From Paracoccaceae bacterium (GTDB lineage: Bacteria > Pseudomonadota > Alphaproteobacteria > Rhodobacterales > Rhodobacteraceae): 44,457 bases of DNA. The position numbers and the translations under genes were made by a program. The first letter of the stretch is position 1; every line of letters starts with the position of its first letter. Below, one piece after another: positions 34,153-43,670 of the stretch. The notes under the pieces were generated by a model. That model ran no database searches and was not told the DNA's origin. It saw only the letters and a list, made by a program, of their open reading frames with translations. The DNA lies in NCBI GenBank assembly GCA_009773375.1, contig WRPH01000026.1:58364-102820 (forward strand), in the 5' to 3' direction.

Positions 34153-35175
34153 ATGACCCAAGCCAGCCCTGCCCCCCATCTGCCCGGCCATGCCTGCCAA
34201 GTTCTTCCGGCGGATGCGATTTTTGTCGTCTCGGGCGTCAATCTGGATGATGGCCTGCTTGGTCCGGATGCGGTCTGCCCCGGCGACATCTACGCGCTTG
34301 ACGAAACCCAGCCTGCGCTGCGGCTGGTGGTTCTGCGCGCCGATGGCGGCCAACGCGTAGGCGCAGGGTCCGAGGTTGGCCGCGAAGGCGACCTGCTGCG
34401 CTTTGAGGCGCGCTATGCGATGATGACAGCCGATGGCGATCAGGTGGAAATCGTGCTGATCGCCCTGCCCGATGGCAGCCGCGTTGCCCTTCCGCTATCG
34501 CCGATGTCGGCGGCCATCGAGTATACTCTGCTCAAGATCGACGACGCGCCACAAGACACCGGGCTTGCCGACCTGCTTTGCGTCTCGTTCGCGCGCGGCA
34601 CCATGATCACGCTGGCGTCGGGCCAACAGCGCGCCATTGAAACCTTGCAGGCCGGTGACAAAGTGCTGACGCGCGATCACGGCGGCCAGCCGATCCGCTG
34701 GGTTGGCTCCACCACGCTGCGCGCTGTCGGGGCCTTTGCGCCGGTGGTGATTGCCGCTGGCACTTTAGGCAACTCCGGCGATCTGATCGTCAGCCAGCAC
34801 CACCGCATGTTCCTTTACCAGCGCGAGCGCAAGCCGGGCCTCGCCACCTCTGAACTGCTGGTGCAGGCCAAGCACTTGGTCGACAACAAGAATATCTTCA
34901 TCCGCGAGGGTGGTTTCGTCGATTTCTTCAGTCTGGTGTTTGATCGCCACGAAATCATCTATGCTGAAGGCGTGCCAGCCGAAAGCCTGATGGTCAACGA
35001 CGCCACAGTGAACCGTCTGCCAACCGAGCTTTCCGAAGACGTCAAGGCCCGCTTCCCCGGCCTTAGCCAGAATCAGCATTTCGGCACCGAGGCCGGGCGG
35101 CAGTTTCTGGATGCCATCGGCCCCGCAGCGCTGTTCAAAACGCCGGCCAAGCCGATGGTTGATCGGCAAAGGTAG
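34153..35175 (+). CDS. Hint domain-containing protein
   Basis: A 340-residue protein with an N-terminal part of about 140 residues rich in beta structure, then a Hint (hedgehog/intein) domain from about 142: S-F-A-R-G-T-M-I-T-L-A-S-G-Q-Q-R-A-I-E-T-L-Q-A-G-D-K-V-L-T-R-D-H-G-G-Q-P-I-R-W-V-G. The later V-S-Q-H-H-R-M-F-L and L-V-Q-A-K-H-L-V-D segments also fit. In the usual alignment the Cys in C-F-x-x-G-T is replaced by Ser145 (Cys143 lies two residues earlier). ATG at 34153 with GGAAAG upstream. Such proteins are common in Rhodobacterales; the function is unknown and self-cleavage is uncertain. Confidence 0.82.
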   Translation: MTQASPAPHLPGHACQVLPADAIFVVSGVNLDDGLLGPDAVCPGDIYALDETQPALRLVVLRADGGQRVGAGSEVGREGDLLRFEARYAMMTADGDQVEIVLIALPDGSRVALPLSPMSAAIEYTLLKIDDAPQDTGLADLLCVSFARGTMITLASGQQRAIETLQAGDKVLTRDHGGQPIRWVGSTTLRAVGAFAPVVIAAGTLGNSGDLIVSQHHRMFLYQRERKPGLATSELLVQAKHLVDNKNIFIREGGFVDFFSLVFDRHEIIYAEGVPAESLMVNDATVNRLPTELSEDVKARFPGLSQNQHFGTEAGRQFLDAIGPAALFKTPAKPMVDRQR

Positions 35176-35207
35176 ACGCCACGGGCGGTTTCGGCTAAAG
35201 CCCGGCC

Positions 35208-36806
35208 ATGCTTGACAATCGCCCGACCCTCCCGCCCGAAATCGCCCGCCGCCGGACCTTTGCGATCATTTCGCACCCCGACGCCGGCAAAACCACGCTG
35301 ACCGAAAAATTCCTGCTGTTCGGCGGCGCGATCCAGATGGCCGGACAGGTCCGCGCCAAGGGCGAGGCGCGCCGCACCCGCTCTGACTTCATGAAGATGG
35401 AACAGGAACGCGGGATTTCGGTTTCCGCAAGCGCGATGTCGTTCGACTTCCGGCATTATCGTTTCAACCTTGTCGACACCCCCGGCCACAGCGATTTTTC
35501 GGAAGACACCTACCGCACTCTGACCGCCGTGGATGCCGCGATCATGGTGATTGACGGCGCGAAAGGCGTGGAAAGCCAGACGCAAAAGCTGTTCGAGGTC
35601 TGCCGCATGCGCGACCTGCCGATCCTGACCTTCTGTAACAAGATGGACAGAGAGTCGCGTGATACTTTTGAAATCATTGATGAAATTCAAGAGAATCTGG
35701 CGATTGACGTCACCCCCGCTTCTTGGCCGATCGGCATGGGCCGCGATTTCATCGGCGCTTATGACCTGCTGCATGACCGGCTGGAAATCATGGACCGCGC
35801 CGACCGCAACAAGGTCGCCGAAACCATCCAGATCACCGGATTGGATGACCCGAAGCTTGCCGACCACGTTCCCGTCGAACAGTTGAAGAAACTGCGCGAA
35901 GAACTTGAAATGGCAAAGGAATTGCTGCCCGCGTTCGACCGCGAATCCTTCCTGAACGGCTCGATGACGCCGATCTGGTTTGGCTCGGCAATCAATTCGT
36001 TTGGCGTCAAGGAACTGATGGACGGCATGGGCGAATATGGCCCGGAACCGCAGCCGCAAAAGGCCGCCGAACGCCAGATTGCCCCTGAGGAAGCCACCGT
36101 TACCGGCTTCGTTTTCAAGGTTCAGGCCAATATGGACCCCAAGCACCGCGACCGCGTCGCCTTCGTGCGGCTGGCTTCGGGGCATTTTGAACGCGGCATG
36201 AAGCTGCTGCATGTGCGCTCCAAGAAACAAATGGCCATCGCCAACCCGGTGATGTTCCTCGCCGCTGACCGCGAACTGGCCGAAGAGGCTTGGGCGGGGG
36301 ACATCATCGGCATTCCAAACCACGGCCAACTGCGCATCGGCGACGCGCTGACCGAGGGCGAGGCCCTGCGATTTACCGGCATCCCGTCGTTTGCGCCGGA
36401 ATTGCTGCAAGTGGTGCGCGCGGGCGATCCGATGAAGGCCAAGCATCTGGAAAAAGCCTTGATGCAATTCGCCGAAGAAGGTGCGGCCAAGGTGTTCAAG
36501 CCGATGATCGGCTCCGGTTTCATCGTCGGCGTCGTCGGCCCGCTGCAATTCGAAGTGCTGGCCAGCCGGATCGAGCAGGAATACTCTCTGCCCGTCCGTT
36601 TTGAACCCAGTCAGTTCACCTCTGCCCGCTGGGTGTCAGGGGCCAAGGCCGAGGTGGAGAAATTCATCAACGTCAACAAGGGCCACATCGCCATCGACAA
36701 TGACGGCGACACCGTTTTCCTGACCCGGCTGAAATGGGACATCGACCGCATCGAGCGCGACTACCCCGCATTGAAGCTGACTGCCACCAAGGAAATGATG
36801 GTCTGA
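35208..36806 (+). CDS. prfC: Peptide chain release factor 3
   Basis: A 532-residue GTPase that releases RF1/RF2 from the ribosome. G1 is S-H-P-D-A-G-K-T-T-L-T-E-K, the switch region has R-G-I-S-V-S-A-S-A-M-S-F, G3 is D-T-P-G-H-S-D-F-S-E-D-T-Y-R-T-L, and G4 is F-C-N-K-M-D-R. R-T-R-S-D-F-M-K-M-E-Q-E-R-G-I-S is specific for RF3 against EF-G. Length is normal. ATG at 35208, 32 bp after the Hint gene; a terminator follows at 36824. Confidence 0.96.
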   Translation: MLDNRPTLPPEIARRRTFAIISHPDAGKTTLTEKFLLFGGAIQMAGQVRAKGEARRTRSDFMKMEQERGISVSASAMSFDFRHYRFNLVDTPGHSDFSEDTYRTLTAVDAAIMVIDGAKGVESQTQKLFEVCRMRDLPILTFCNKMDRESRDTFEIIDEIQENLAIDVTPASWPIGMGRDFIGAYDLLHDRLEIMDRADRNKVAETIQITGLDDPKLADHVPVEQLKKLREELEMAKELLPAFDRESFLNGSMTPIWFGSAINSFGVKELMDGMGEYGPEPQPQKAAERQIAPEEATVTGFVFKVQANMDPKHRDRVAFVRLASGHFERGMKLLHVRSKKQMAIANPVMFLAADRELAEEAWAGDIIGIPNHGQLRIGDALTEGEALRFTGIPSFAPELLQVVRAGDPMKAKHLEKALMQFAEEGAAKVFKPMIGSGFIVGVVGPLQFEVLASRIEQEYSLPVRFEPSQFTSARWVSGAKAEVEKFINVNKGHIAIDNDGDTVFLTRLKWDIDRIERDYPALKLTATKEMMV

Positions 36807-36823
36807 TCCATCCGCAGGAACAG

Positions 36824-36863
36824 GGCCGCCACAGCTCAGATGCCGTGGCGGCCTTGCCTTTTT
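36824..36863 (+). terminator. Rho-independent terminator of prfC
   Basis: GGCCGCCAC and GTGGCGGCC form a perfect 9-bp stem with a 12-nt loop, then TTGCCTTTTT. It starts 17 bp after the prfC stop. Confidence 0.88.
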
Positions 36864-37077
36864 GCGCGGGGGCAAAATTTTTCACCGCTACAGCTTGCTG
36901 TTTTTCGCCTGAAACACTGAGCGATCCGTCGCGTTTTACCCTACATTCTGTAGCAGAACTCCGCCTTAATGTCGCATATTTCGCCCTTCTGGCCGATTTT
37001 GCGCCGGGCCGCCCCCCCTTGCACGCCTGCGCGCCCGCCTGCTTATTGCGGCAAATTCCTGAATGAAGAGGCCTGCG
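36864..37077 (+). other. Leader and probable promoter region of the aldehyde dehydrogenase gene
   Basis: No gene is visible. The stretch is less GC-rich than its surroundings and contains CTACA-ttc-TGTAG (36941-36953), and the pair GCTACAG (36887-36893) and CTGTAGC (36948-36954). These could be a regulator site; I cannot assign one. Confidence 0.3.
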
Positions 37078-38586
37078 ATGTCGCTGAAATCCGAAGTCGA
37101 AACCCTGCTGGCTCAGCTTGGCGTCACCCCAACCCCCGGCCCGATGCCGACCCGCACACCGATCACGGGCGAGGCGCTGCCGTCGCTGGCCGAAAACAGC
37201 CCTGCCGAAGCAGAGGCCGCCATTCAGGCCGCCCACCGCGCCTACCGCGACTGGCGCAGCGTGCCTGCGCCGCAGCGTGGTGAACTGGTGCGCCTGCTGG
37301 GCGAAGAACTGCGTGCCAACAAGGCCGCACTGGGGCGGCTGGTCTCGATCGAGGTTGGCAAGGTCGTCTCGGAAGGTCTTGGCGAAGTTCAGGAAATGAT
37401 CGACATCTGCGACTTCGCCGTCGGCCTGTCACGCCAGTTGTACGGATATACAATTGCCTCGGAACGCCCGAGCCACCGCATGATGGAAACCTGGCATCCC
37501 ATTGGCGTCATTGGGGTTATTTCCGCTTTTAACTTCCCCGTTGCAGTATGGTCGTGGAATACCGCGCTGGCACTGGTTTGCGGCAACGCGGTGGTGTGGA
37601 AGCCGTCTGAAAAGGCGTCGCTGTCGGCTCTGGCCGCACATGCCCTGCTGGATCGTGCGCTGGAGCGCTTCAAGGCGGCAGGGGGCCATGCGCCCGACGG
37701 CCTGTCCAGCCTGCTGATCGGCGGTCGCGCCTTGGGCGAGGCGCTGGTCGACAGCCCGAAAGTTGCGCTGATCTCGGCCACCGGATCGACCCGGATGGGC
37801 CGCGAGGTTGGCCCGAAGGTCGCCGCTCGTTTTGGCCGCAGCCTGCTGGAGCTTGGCGGCAACAACGCCGCCATCGTCACCCCGTCGGCTGATCTCGATC
37901 TGACCCTGCGCGGCGTCGCCTTTGCCGCGATGGGCACTGCCGGCCAGCGCTGCACCACGCTGCGCCGCCTGTTCCTGCATGATAGCATTTATGACGCTTT
38001 CCTGCCGCGCCTGAAAGCCGCCTACAAATCGGTCAAGGTCGGCAACCCGCTGGAAACCGGGGTGCTGATCGGGCCGCTGATTGATGACGCAGCACTGGAT
38101 GGCATGACCAAGGCGCTGGCCGAGGCCCGCGCTGCGGGCGGCACCGTGCATGGCGGCGATGTCGTGACAGGCCTGGGTGGTGCCTACGCGCATCCGGCCC
38201 TGGTCGAGATGCCCGCGCAAGTTGGGCCGGTAATCCACGAAACCTTTGCACCGATCCTTTATGTCATGCGTTACAAAGACTTCTCGGAGGTTCTTGAAGC
38301 GCATAACGACGTGCCGCAGGGCCTGTCTTCGTCGATCTTTACCACCGATCTGCGCGAGGCAGAGCGTTTCCTGTCTGCCGCTGGCAGCGACTGCGGCATC
38401 GCCAACGTCAACATTGGCCCCTCGGGTGCCGAAATTGGCGGCGCGTTTGGTGGTGAAAAAGAAACCGGCGGCGGGCGTGAAAGCGGCTCGGATGCGTGGA
38501 AGGCCTACATGCGCCGTGCCACGAATACGATCAACTATGGCTCTACGCTGCCGCTGGCGCAGGGCGTCAGCTTTGACATCGGCTGA
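37078..38586 (+). CDS. amaB: Aldehyde dehydrogenase of the ALDH7 type (L-piperidine-6-carboxylate dehydrogenase)
   Basis: A 502-residue NAD+-dependent dehydrogenase. The N-terminus and the glycine-rich I-S-A-T-G-S-T-R-M-G region are typical. The catalytic Glu is in L-L-E-L-G-G-N-N-A-A-I and the Cys in G-T-A-G-Q-R-C-T-T-L-R-R-L. The last part I-N-Y-G-S-T-L-P-L-A-Q-G-V-S-F is characteristic of ALDH7 (antiquitin, alpha-aminoadipic semialdehyde dehydrogenase), which acts in lysine breakdown. ATG at 37078 with GAGG upstream is preferred over the ATG at 37063. It stands alone, so the pathway partner genes are elsewhere. Confidence 0.88.
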   Translation: MSLKSEVETLLAQLGVTPTPGPMPTRTPITGEALPSLAENSPAEAEAAIQAAHRAYRDWRSVPAPQRGELVRLLGEELRANKAALGRLVSIEVGKVVSEGLGEVQEMIDICDFAVGLSRQLYGYTIASERPSHRMMETWHPIGVIGVISAFNFPVAVWSWNTALALVCGNAVVWKPSEKASLSALAAHALLDRALERFKAAGGHAPDGLSSLLIGGRALGEALVDSPKVALISATGSTRMGREVGPKVAARFGRSLLELGGNNAAIVTPSADLDLTLRGVAFAAMGTAGQRCTTLRRLFLHDSIYDAFLPRLKAAYKSVKVGNPLETGVLIGPLIDDAALDGMTKALAEARAAGGTVHGGDVVTGLGGAYAHPALVEMPAQVGPVIHETFAPILYVMRYKDFSEVLEAHNDVPQGLSSSIFTTDLREAERFLSAAGSDCGIANVNIGPSGAEIGGAFGGEKETGGGRESGSDAWKAYMRRATNTINYGSTLPLAQGVSFDIG

Positions 38587-38600
38587 TCCAGAATCCTTGA

Positions 38601-38634
38601 CCTTCCGCGCGAATTCAGATAAGCGCGCGGAAGG
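38601..38634. terminator. Perfect hairpin after the ALDH gene
   Basis: CCTTCCGCGCG and CGCGCGGAAGG form a perfect 11-bp stem with a 12-nt loop, 14 bp beyond the stop codon. There is no T-run, so it may need Rho or protect the 3' end. A second stem, ATGCGGG/CCCGCAT (38686-38704), precedes the helicase start by 13 bp. Confidence 0.6.
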
Positions 38635-38717
38635 GCCCTAGCGCCCAGACGCCGGGGCGCCCGGAAAGCAGCGTCCCTCAATCCCATGCGGGCCGACCCC
38701 GCATCTTTAGGACGCAG

Positions 38718-40352
38718 ATGACCAAATTCTCAGATCTCGCGCTGGACCCCCGCGTGCTCAAGGCCGTGGCGGAAGCCGGCTACGAAACCCCCACCCCGAT
38801 TCAGGCACAAGCCATCCCGCACGCGCTGGCGGGCAAAGACGTTTTGGGCATCGCCCAGACCGGCACCGGCAAGACCGCCAGCTTTACGCTGCCGATGATC
38901 ACCCTGCTGGGTCAGGGCCGTGCCAAAGCGCGGATGCCGCGCAGCCTCGTGCTGTGCCCGACCCGTGAACTTGCAGCGCAAGTTGCTGAAAACTTTGACG
39001 TTTACGCCAAGTATACCAAGCTGACCAAGGCGCTGCTGATTGGCGGCGTGTCGTTCGGTGAGCAAGACAAGCTGATCGATCGCGGCGTCGATGTGCTGAT
39101 CGCCACCCCCGGCCGCCTTTTGGATCACCACGAACGCGGCAAGCTGCTTTTGACCGGTGTGCAGATCATGGTGGTCGATGAAGCCGACCGCATGCTCGAC
39201 ATGGGTTTCATCCCCGATATTGAGCGCATCTTCAGCCTGACGCCGTTCACCCGCCAGACCTTCTTCTACTCCGCCACCATGGCACCCGAGATCGAGCGGA
39301 TCACCAACACCTTCCTCACCGGGGCGGTGAAGATCGAGGTGGCGCGGCAAGCCACCACCTCGACCACGATTGAGCAAAAGCTGATCCAGTTCACGCCGTC
39401 GCGCAAAGACAAATCCTTTGCCGAAAAGCGCGCCGTGTTGCGGGCGCTGATCACGGCTGAAGGCGAAAGCTGCACCAACGCCATCATCTTCTGCAACCGC
39501 AAGATGGATGTCGATGTGGTTGCCAAGTCGTTGAAGGCCCATGGGTTCAACGCCTCGCCAATCCATGGTGATCTGGATCAATCCGTGCGCACCAGGACGC
39601 TCGATGGTTTCCGCGATGGGTCCGTGCATCTCTTGGTGGCTTCCGATGTCGCCGCACGCGGCTTGGATATTCCCGCCGTCAGCCATGTCTTCAACTTCGA
39701 TGCGCCCTCCCACCCCGAGGATTACGTCCACCGCATCGGTCGCACTGGCCGCGCCGGGCGTCTGGGCAAGGCCTACACCATCGCAGTGCCGTCGGATGAC
39801 AAGTACATCAACGCCATCGAATCGCTGGTGAAACAACCGATCCCGCGCGGCGAGGTGCCGGAAGGCGCGCTGGAAGGCGCATCCGACCGCCCGGAACGCC
39901 CGAAGGAAGAACGGTCCTCCTCGCGCAGCCGTGGCGGACGTGGCGACAGCCGCAGCCGTGATCGTGCGCCCCGTGAAGAAAAGCGCGAGGAAAAAGCCGT
40001 TGAAGCCGCAGCTGCGGTCGAGGCTATTTCCGAACCTGTGGTCGAAGCCCGGCCCGAGCGCGCCGAACGGCAGGAACGTCCCCGCCGTGAAGATACCCGC
40101 CGCGAAGATACGCGCCGTGATGAGCCCCGCAGCGAAGACCGCCGCGAGCCGCGCCCGGAACACCGCAGCGAACCGCGCCGTGATGATCGCCGCGACGACC
40201 GCAGCCGCGACTATCGTGGCAATCGCGACAGCGGTGAACGCGTGGTCGGCATGGGCGATCATGTGCCGGATTTCATTCTGCGCAGCTTTGCCATTACCAC
40301 GCAAACCGCAGATGAGCCGGAAGAAGCGTCGGCAACCGGCACCGAAGGCTGA
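38718..40352 (+). CDS. DEAD-box ATP-dependent RNA helicase (RhlE-like) with long charged tail
   Basis: A 544-residue helicase. Core residues 1-380: Q motif in P-T-P-I-Q-A-Q-A-I-P, Walker A A-Q-T-G-T-G-K-T, P-T-R-E-L-A, T-P-G-R-L-L-D, D-E-A-D-R-M-L-D-M-G-F, S-A-T, and H-R-I-G-R-T-G-R-A-G. The C-terminal 150 residues are Arg/Glu/Asp-rich with R-R-E-D-T repeats and an R-D-Y-R-G-N-R-D segment. The core unwinds structured RNA, in cold adaptation or ribosome assembly. The stem-loop in front of its start may be a control point. The downstream terminator is at 40372. Confidence 0.9.
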   Translation: MTKFSDLALDPRVLKAVAEAGYETPTPIQAQAIPHALAGKDVLGIAQTGTGKTASFTLPMITLLGQGRAKARMPRSLVLCPTRELAAQVAENFDVYAKYTKLTKALLIGGVSFGEQDKLIDRGVDVLIATPGRLLDHHERGKLLLTGVQIMVVDEADRMLDMGFIPDIERIFSLTPFTRQTFFYSATMAPEIERITNTFLTGAVKIEVARQATTSTTIEQKLIQFTPSRKDKSFAEKRAVLRALITAEGESCTNAIIFCNRKMDVDVVAKSLKAHGFNASPIHGDLDQSVRTRTLDGFRDGSVHLLVASDVAARGLDIPAVSHVFNFDAPSHPEDYVHRIGRTGRAGRLGKAYTIAVPSDDKYINAIESLVKQPIPRGEVPEGALEGASDRPERPKEERSSSRSRGGRGDSRSRDRAPREEKREEKAVEAAAAVEAISEPVVEARPERAERQERPRREDTRREDTRRDEPRSEDRREPRPEHRSEPRRDDRRDDRSRDYRGNRDSGERVVGMGDHVPDFILRSFAITTQTADEPEEASATGTEG

Positions 40353-40371
40353 TATTTGACCCCTCGAAACC

Positions 40372-40406
40372 AAAGGGCCTCGCAACTTGCGAGGCCCTTT
40401 TGCTTT
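40372..40406 (+). terminator. Rho-independent terminator of the helicase gene
   Basis: AAAGGGCCTCGC and GCGAGGCCCTTT form a perfect 12-bp stem, loop AACTT, followed by T and a short T-rich tail. It lies between two convergent genes, and may also act on the RNase J transcript coming from the other side. Confidence 0.85.
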
Positions 40407-40456
40407 GCAGATCGCGCAAACTGCCTGCCCTCAGCAGAAGGCAGGCAGCCCGCGAC

Positions 40457-42133
40457 CTATTCGGTTGCCAACCGGCTGACCACGACGATCACTTCCGGCT
40501 TCTTGCCGATCTCTTCCATCGACACCTGCCGCACGATCTTGCGCAAAGCCTCGTCCATCTTGTCGTCATTCGACAGGATTTTCGCCGAAGCGCCATCAAG
40601 GAACTGCGTCAATTCGGTTTCAAGTGTCTCGGCCAATGCCCGCCCGCCCTTGCCGGTTTCCGGCAGGCCCATCAATTCGACCCAGGCCTCGCCCAGCGGC
40701 TGATCCTGTTCGTCCAGAATAACCGTCACCATCGCAAGACCGTTCAGCGCCATGCGAATACGGTTGCGCACCACGCCGTCGAGCGCGCCAATCAGCACGT
40801 TGCCGTCCAGATAGGTGCGACCGGCCTCGATCCGCTCCACCACTTTCGGCACGTCGCCGGTGATGTCCATCATCATGCCGTTGGTCGCCACTGCAGCCGC
40901 AATCCCAGCCTCATGCGCAATGCGCACATGTTCACGCAGATGCCGGTGTTCGCCGTGCATCGGCAGCAGCATGTCGGGCAGGAAGGTGCGATGCACCTGC
41001 TCCAGATCAGGGCGGTTGGCGTGGCCCGAGACGTGATACAATCCGCCATTATCGTCAACAATATCAACGCCCATTTCCGAAAACGCGTTGACGATCGACA
41101 GCACGCCACGTTCGTTGCCGGGAATGGTTTTCGAGGAAAACAGGAACATGTCGCCCTCTTTCATCTCGATCCCCAGATATTTTCCGCGCGACAACTGCGC
41201 CGAGGCCGCCCGCCGTTCGCCCTGCGATCCGGTCACGATCAGCATCAGATTGCGGCGCGGCACTTCCAGTGCTTCTTCCGGCGTCAGTGTGCGCGGGAAA
41301 CCTACCAAAACGCCGGTTTCTTCTGCCGCCGCCACCATCCGCTTCATCGCCCGGCCCAACAGACACACTTGCCGACCGGCCGCGCGGCCCGCCTCGGCCA
41401 AAGTCTTCAACCGCGCGACGTTCGACGCAAAGGTTGTCGCCACCACCATGCCGCCAGCGCTTTTCACCAACTCGGCGATCGGGTCCTTCAGCGTGCTTTC
41501 CGAGCGGCCTTCATGGGTAGAAAATACGTTGGTCGAATCGCACATCAGCGCCTTGACCGGGCGTTCGGCAGCAATCGCCTCCATCGCCGCATCATCCCAG
41601 CCTTCGCCGACAATCGGCGTGGCGTCGCGCTTGAAGTCGCCGGAATGGATGATCCGCCCGGCGGGCGTATCAATGATCAGCGCCGCCGATTCCGGGATCG
41701 AGTGGGCGACCGGCACGAACTGCACCTTGAACGGCCCGGCTTCGACCACATGCGGGCGCGCCTCAACCGTGGTGATCGCGTCCTTCGGATGCCCGGCCTC
41801 TTCAAACTTCAGCCGTCCGATGGTGGCGGTAAACTTGCGCGCATAGACCGGCTTGCGCAACGCCGGCCACAGATGCGGCAAGGCGCCGATGTGGTCTTCA
41901 TGCGCATGGGTGATGAAAATCGCTTCGAGCCGGTCCAGCTTGTCGGCCAGCCAGGAAATATCCGGCATGATCAGATCAACCCCCGGCGAGCCATCCATAT
42001 CCGGGAAAGCCACGCCCAGATCGACCAGGATAAGCCGCTCTTTGCCCGGCATGCCATAGCCGTAGATATAAGCGTTCATGCCGATTTCACCGGCCCCGCC
42101 CAAAGGTAGATAGATCAGCCGCTCACCGCTCAT
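40457..42133 (-). CDS. rnj: Ribonuclease J
   Basis: A 558-residue metallo-beta-lactamase nuclease with 5' exo- and endonuclease activity on mRNA and rRNA precursors. The zinc site is T-H-A-H-E-D-H-I-G-A-L-P; the motif G-G-A-G-E-I-G-M-N at the N-terminus and S-G-D-F-K (second Zn motif) are present, and the beta-CASP part follows with H-V-S-G-H-A-N-R-P-D. The gene is in a close chain with coaX and birA, and overlaps coaX by ATGA. The product is central to RNA processing in Rhodobacterales. Confidence 0.95.
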   Translation of the reverse strand: MSGERLIYLPLGGAGEIGMNAYIYGYGMPGKERLILVDLGVAFPDMDGSPGVDLIMPDISWLADKLDRLEAIFITHAHEDHIGALPHLWPALRKPVYARKFTATIGRLKFEEAGHPKDAITTVEARPHVVEAGPFKVQFVPVAHSIPESAALIIDTPAGRIIHSGDFKRDATPIVGEGWDDAAMEAIAAERPVKALMCDSTNVFSTHEGRSESTLKDPIAELVKSAGGMVVATTFASNVARLKTLAEAGRAAGRQVCLLGRAMKRMVAAAEETGVLVGFPRTLTPEEALEVPRRNLMLIVTGSQGERRAASAQLSRGKYLGIEMKEGDMFLFSSKTIPGNERGVLSIVNAFSEMGVDIVDDNGGLYHVSGHANRPDLEQVHRTFLPDMLLPMHGEHRHLREHVRIAHEAGIAAAVATNGMMMDITGDVPKVVERIEAGRTYLDGNVLIGALDGVVRNRIRMALNGLAMVTVILDEQDQPLGEAWVELMGLPETGKGGRALAETLETELTQFLDGASAKILSNDDKMDEALRKIVRQVSMEEIGKKPEVIVVVSRLATE

Positions 42134-42903
42134 GCCGTTTCCTTATTATAGTTGTTGATGAGGACAAGGCCATGCATGGTCAAATCATCCTCAATCGCGT
42201 GAAATAGTTCGGTTCCCTGCGCAAACAAGGAGGCCAGACCGCCGGTCGCAATCACCTTCGTCGGCGTCTCGCGTTCCCGCCGCACCTCTCGGACAATGCC
42301 TTCGATCAGGCCAATATAGCCCCAATACACCCCAGACTGCATACAGGCCACCGTATTCGTGCCAATCGCGCGGGCGGGTTTTGCGACATCAATATGCGGC
42401 AACGCGGCGGCGGCCATGTGCAAGGCTTCCAGGCTCAGGTTGACGCCCGGCGCAATCACCCCGCCGACATAGGCACCGTCATGGTCTACCACATCAAAGG
42501 TCGTCGCGGTGCCGAAATCCACAACGACAAGATTGCCGCCATGGCGATCAAAACCGCCAACGGTATTGACCAGCCGATCCGGCCCCACGGTCGTGCCCTG
42601 ATCCACGCGCGGCGGCACCGGCAACAGGCAATCCGGCTTGCCCACCACCAGCGGACGACAGCCAAAATAACGATCACACAACACGCGCAGGTTGAACACG
42701 ACGCGCGGAACCGTCGAGGATATGATCGCCTCGGTGATCGCAGCCTCGGTCTTGGTCAGCATCATCAGTGACGACAGCCAGACGAAATACTCATCCGCCG
42801 TGCGCTTGTGATCGGTTGCAATCCGCCAGGTGCAGATGAACTTCGCGCCATTCCAGATCGAAAACACCGTATTGGTATTGCCGCAATCTATTGCCAGAAG
42901 CAT
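42130..42903 (-). CDS. coaX: Type III pantothenate kinase
   Basis: A 257-residue cytosolic kinase for the first step of coenzyme A synthesis. Motifs: N-terminal phosphate loop L-A-I-D-C-G-N-T-N-T-V-F-S; G-P-D-R-L-V-N-T in the middle; and D-F-G-T-A-T-T-F-D-V-V. Length is standard. ATG at 42903, 11 bp after the birA stop; ends with a 4-bp overlap with RNase J. Type III kinases are not inhibited by CoA. Confidence 0.95.
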   Translation of the reverse strand: MLLAIDCGNTNTVFSIWNGAKFICTWRIATDHKRTADEYFVWLSSLMMLTKTEAAITEAIISSTVPRVVFNLRVLCDRYFGCRPLVVGKPDCLLPVPPRVDQGTTVGPDRLVNTVGGFDRHGGNLVVVDFGTATTFDVVDHDGAYVGGVIAPGVNLSLEALHMAAAALPHIDVAKPARAIGTNTVACMQSGVYWGYIGLIEGIVREVRRERETPTKVIATGGLASLFAQGTELFHAIEDDLTMHGLVLINNYNKETA

Positions 42904-42914
42904 CGCCGCCCCCT

Positions 42915-43670
42915 TCAGAAAAACACCTCTGCCGCAGGGATCGCGACAGCTCCGGATGACATCCGCAGGATCAGATTACCCGCCGGATCAATGGATTCAA
43001 ACACGCCCTCGCGGGTTTGCGTGCCGGTGCGGGCACGGATGGTTTCACCTAAGCGTGCCGCATGCGCCAGCCATTCCTGCCGCAAAGGTGCAAAACCTTC
43101 GTTAACAAAAACCGCCTCCCACACCGCATAGGCCGGGGCCAGCGCGTCGAGAAACGCCTCGGGGGTCACGCGCAGCCCGGTTTCGGCCAGCAGGCTGACC
43201 GGCAGCGTCGCCCCCGGCTCCACCACCGAAGCATCCGGCGCGCCGATCAGGTTGACGCCGACGCCAATCGCCAGATGAAAGCCGCCGCGCCCGCACGAGC
43301 TGCTTTCCAGCAAGATCCCCGCCACCTTGCCGCCATTCAGCAGCACATCGTTCGGCCATTTCAGCGCAAAAGCCGCTGGCAGCCCGGTCAGCGCCACAAA
43401 GGAATCGCGCAACGCCAGGGCGGCGGCAAAACTCCGCAAGGCAATCTGCTCGGGAGGCTCGGTTGGCTGCATCAGCAGCGTCGCGTACAGATTTCCTCGC
43501 GGCGAAATCCACGGCCGCGCCCGCCGTCCCCGGCCAGCGGTCTGCTCCAGCCCCAAAAACCACGCAGGCCCCGCCAGAGACGGAGCCAGACGCAACGCGT
43601 GCGCATTGGTGCTATCGACCGTCGCCAGCACATGCCGGGCGACGGCCTTCGGCCATTCCGGCTTAGCCAA
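42915..43670 (-). CDS. birA: Biotin-[acetyl-CoA-carboxylase] ligase
   Basis: A ligase that attaches biotin to acetyl-CoA carboxylase; no DNA-binding N-terminal domain, so no repressor role. The N-terminal V-D-S-T-N-A-H-A, the biotinyl-AMP loop [12 protein letters not shown], and K-W-P-N-D-V-L-L are all there. No ATG fits: the choice is TTG at 43670, which overlaps the nuoN stop by 8 bp, giving about 251 residues; a TTG at 43712 would add 14 basic residues lying inside nuoN. The birA-coaX-rnj order after nuoN is known in Rhodobacterales. Confidence 0.9.
   Translation of the reverse strand: MAKPEWPKAVARHVLATVDSTNAHALRLAPSLAGPAWFLGLEQTAGRGRRARPWISPRGNLYATLLMQPTEPPEQIALRSFAAALALRDSFVALTGLPAAFALKWPNDVLLNGGKVAGILLESSSCGRGGFHLAIGVGVNLIGAPDASVVEPGATLPVSLLAETGLRVTPEAFLDALAPAYAVWEAVFVNEGFAPLRQEWLAHAARLGETIRARTGTQTREGVFESIDPAGNLILRMSSGAVAIPAAEVFF

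Noticed and set aside
40400..42109. A 569-residue plus-strand frame opposite RNase J
   Set aside because: Antisense frame with shadow composition; RNase J motifs on the other strand are complete.
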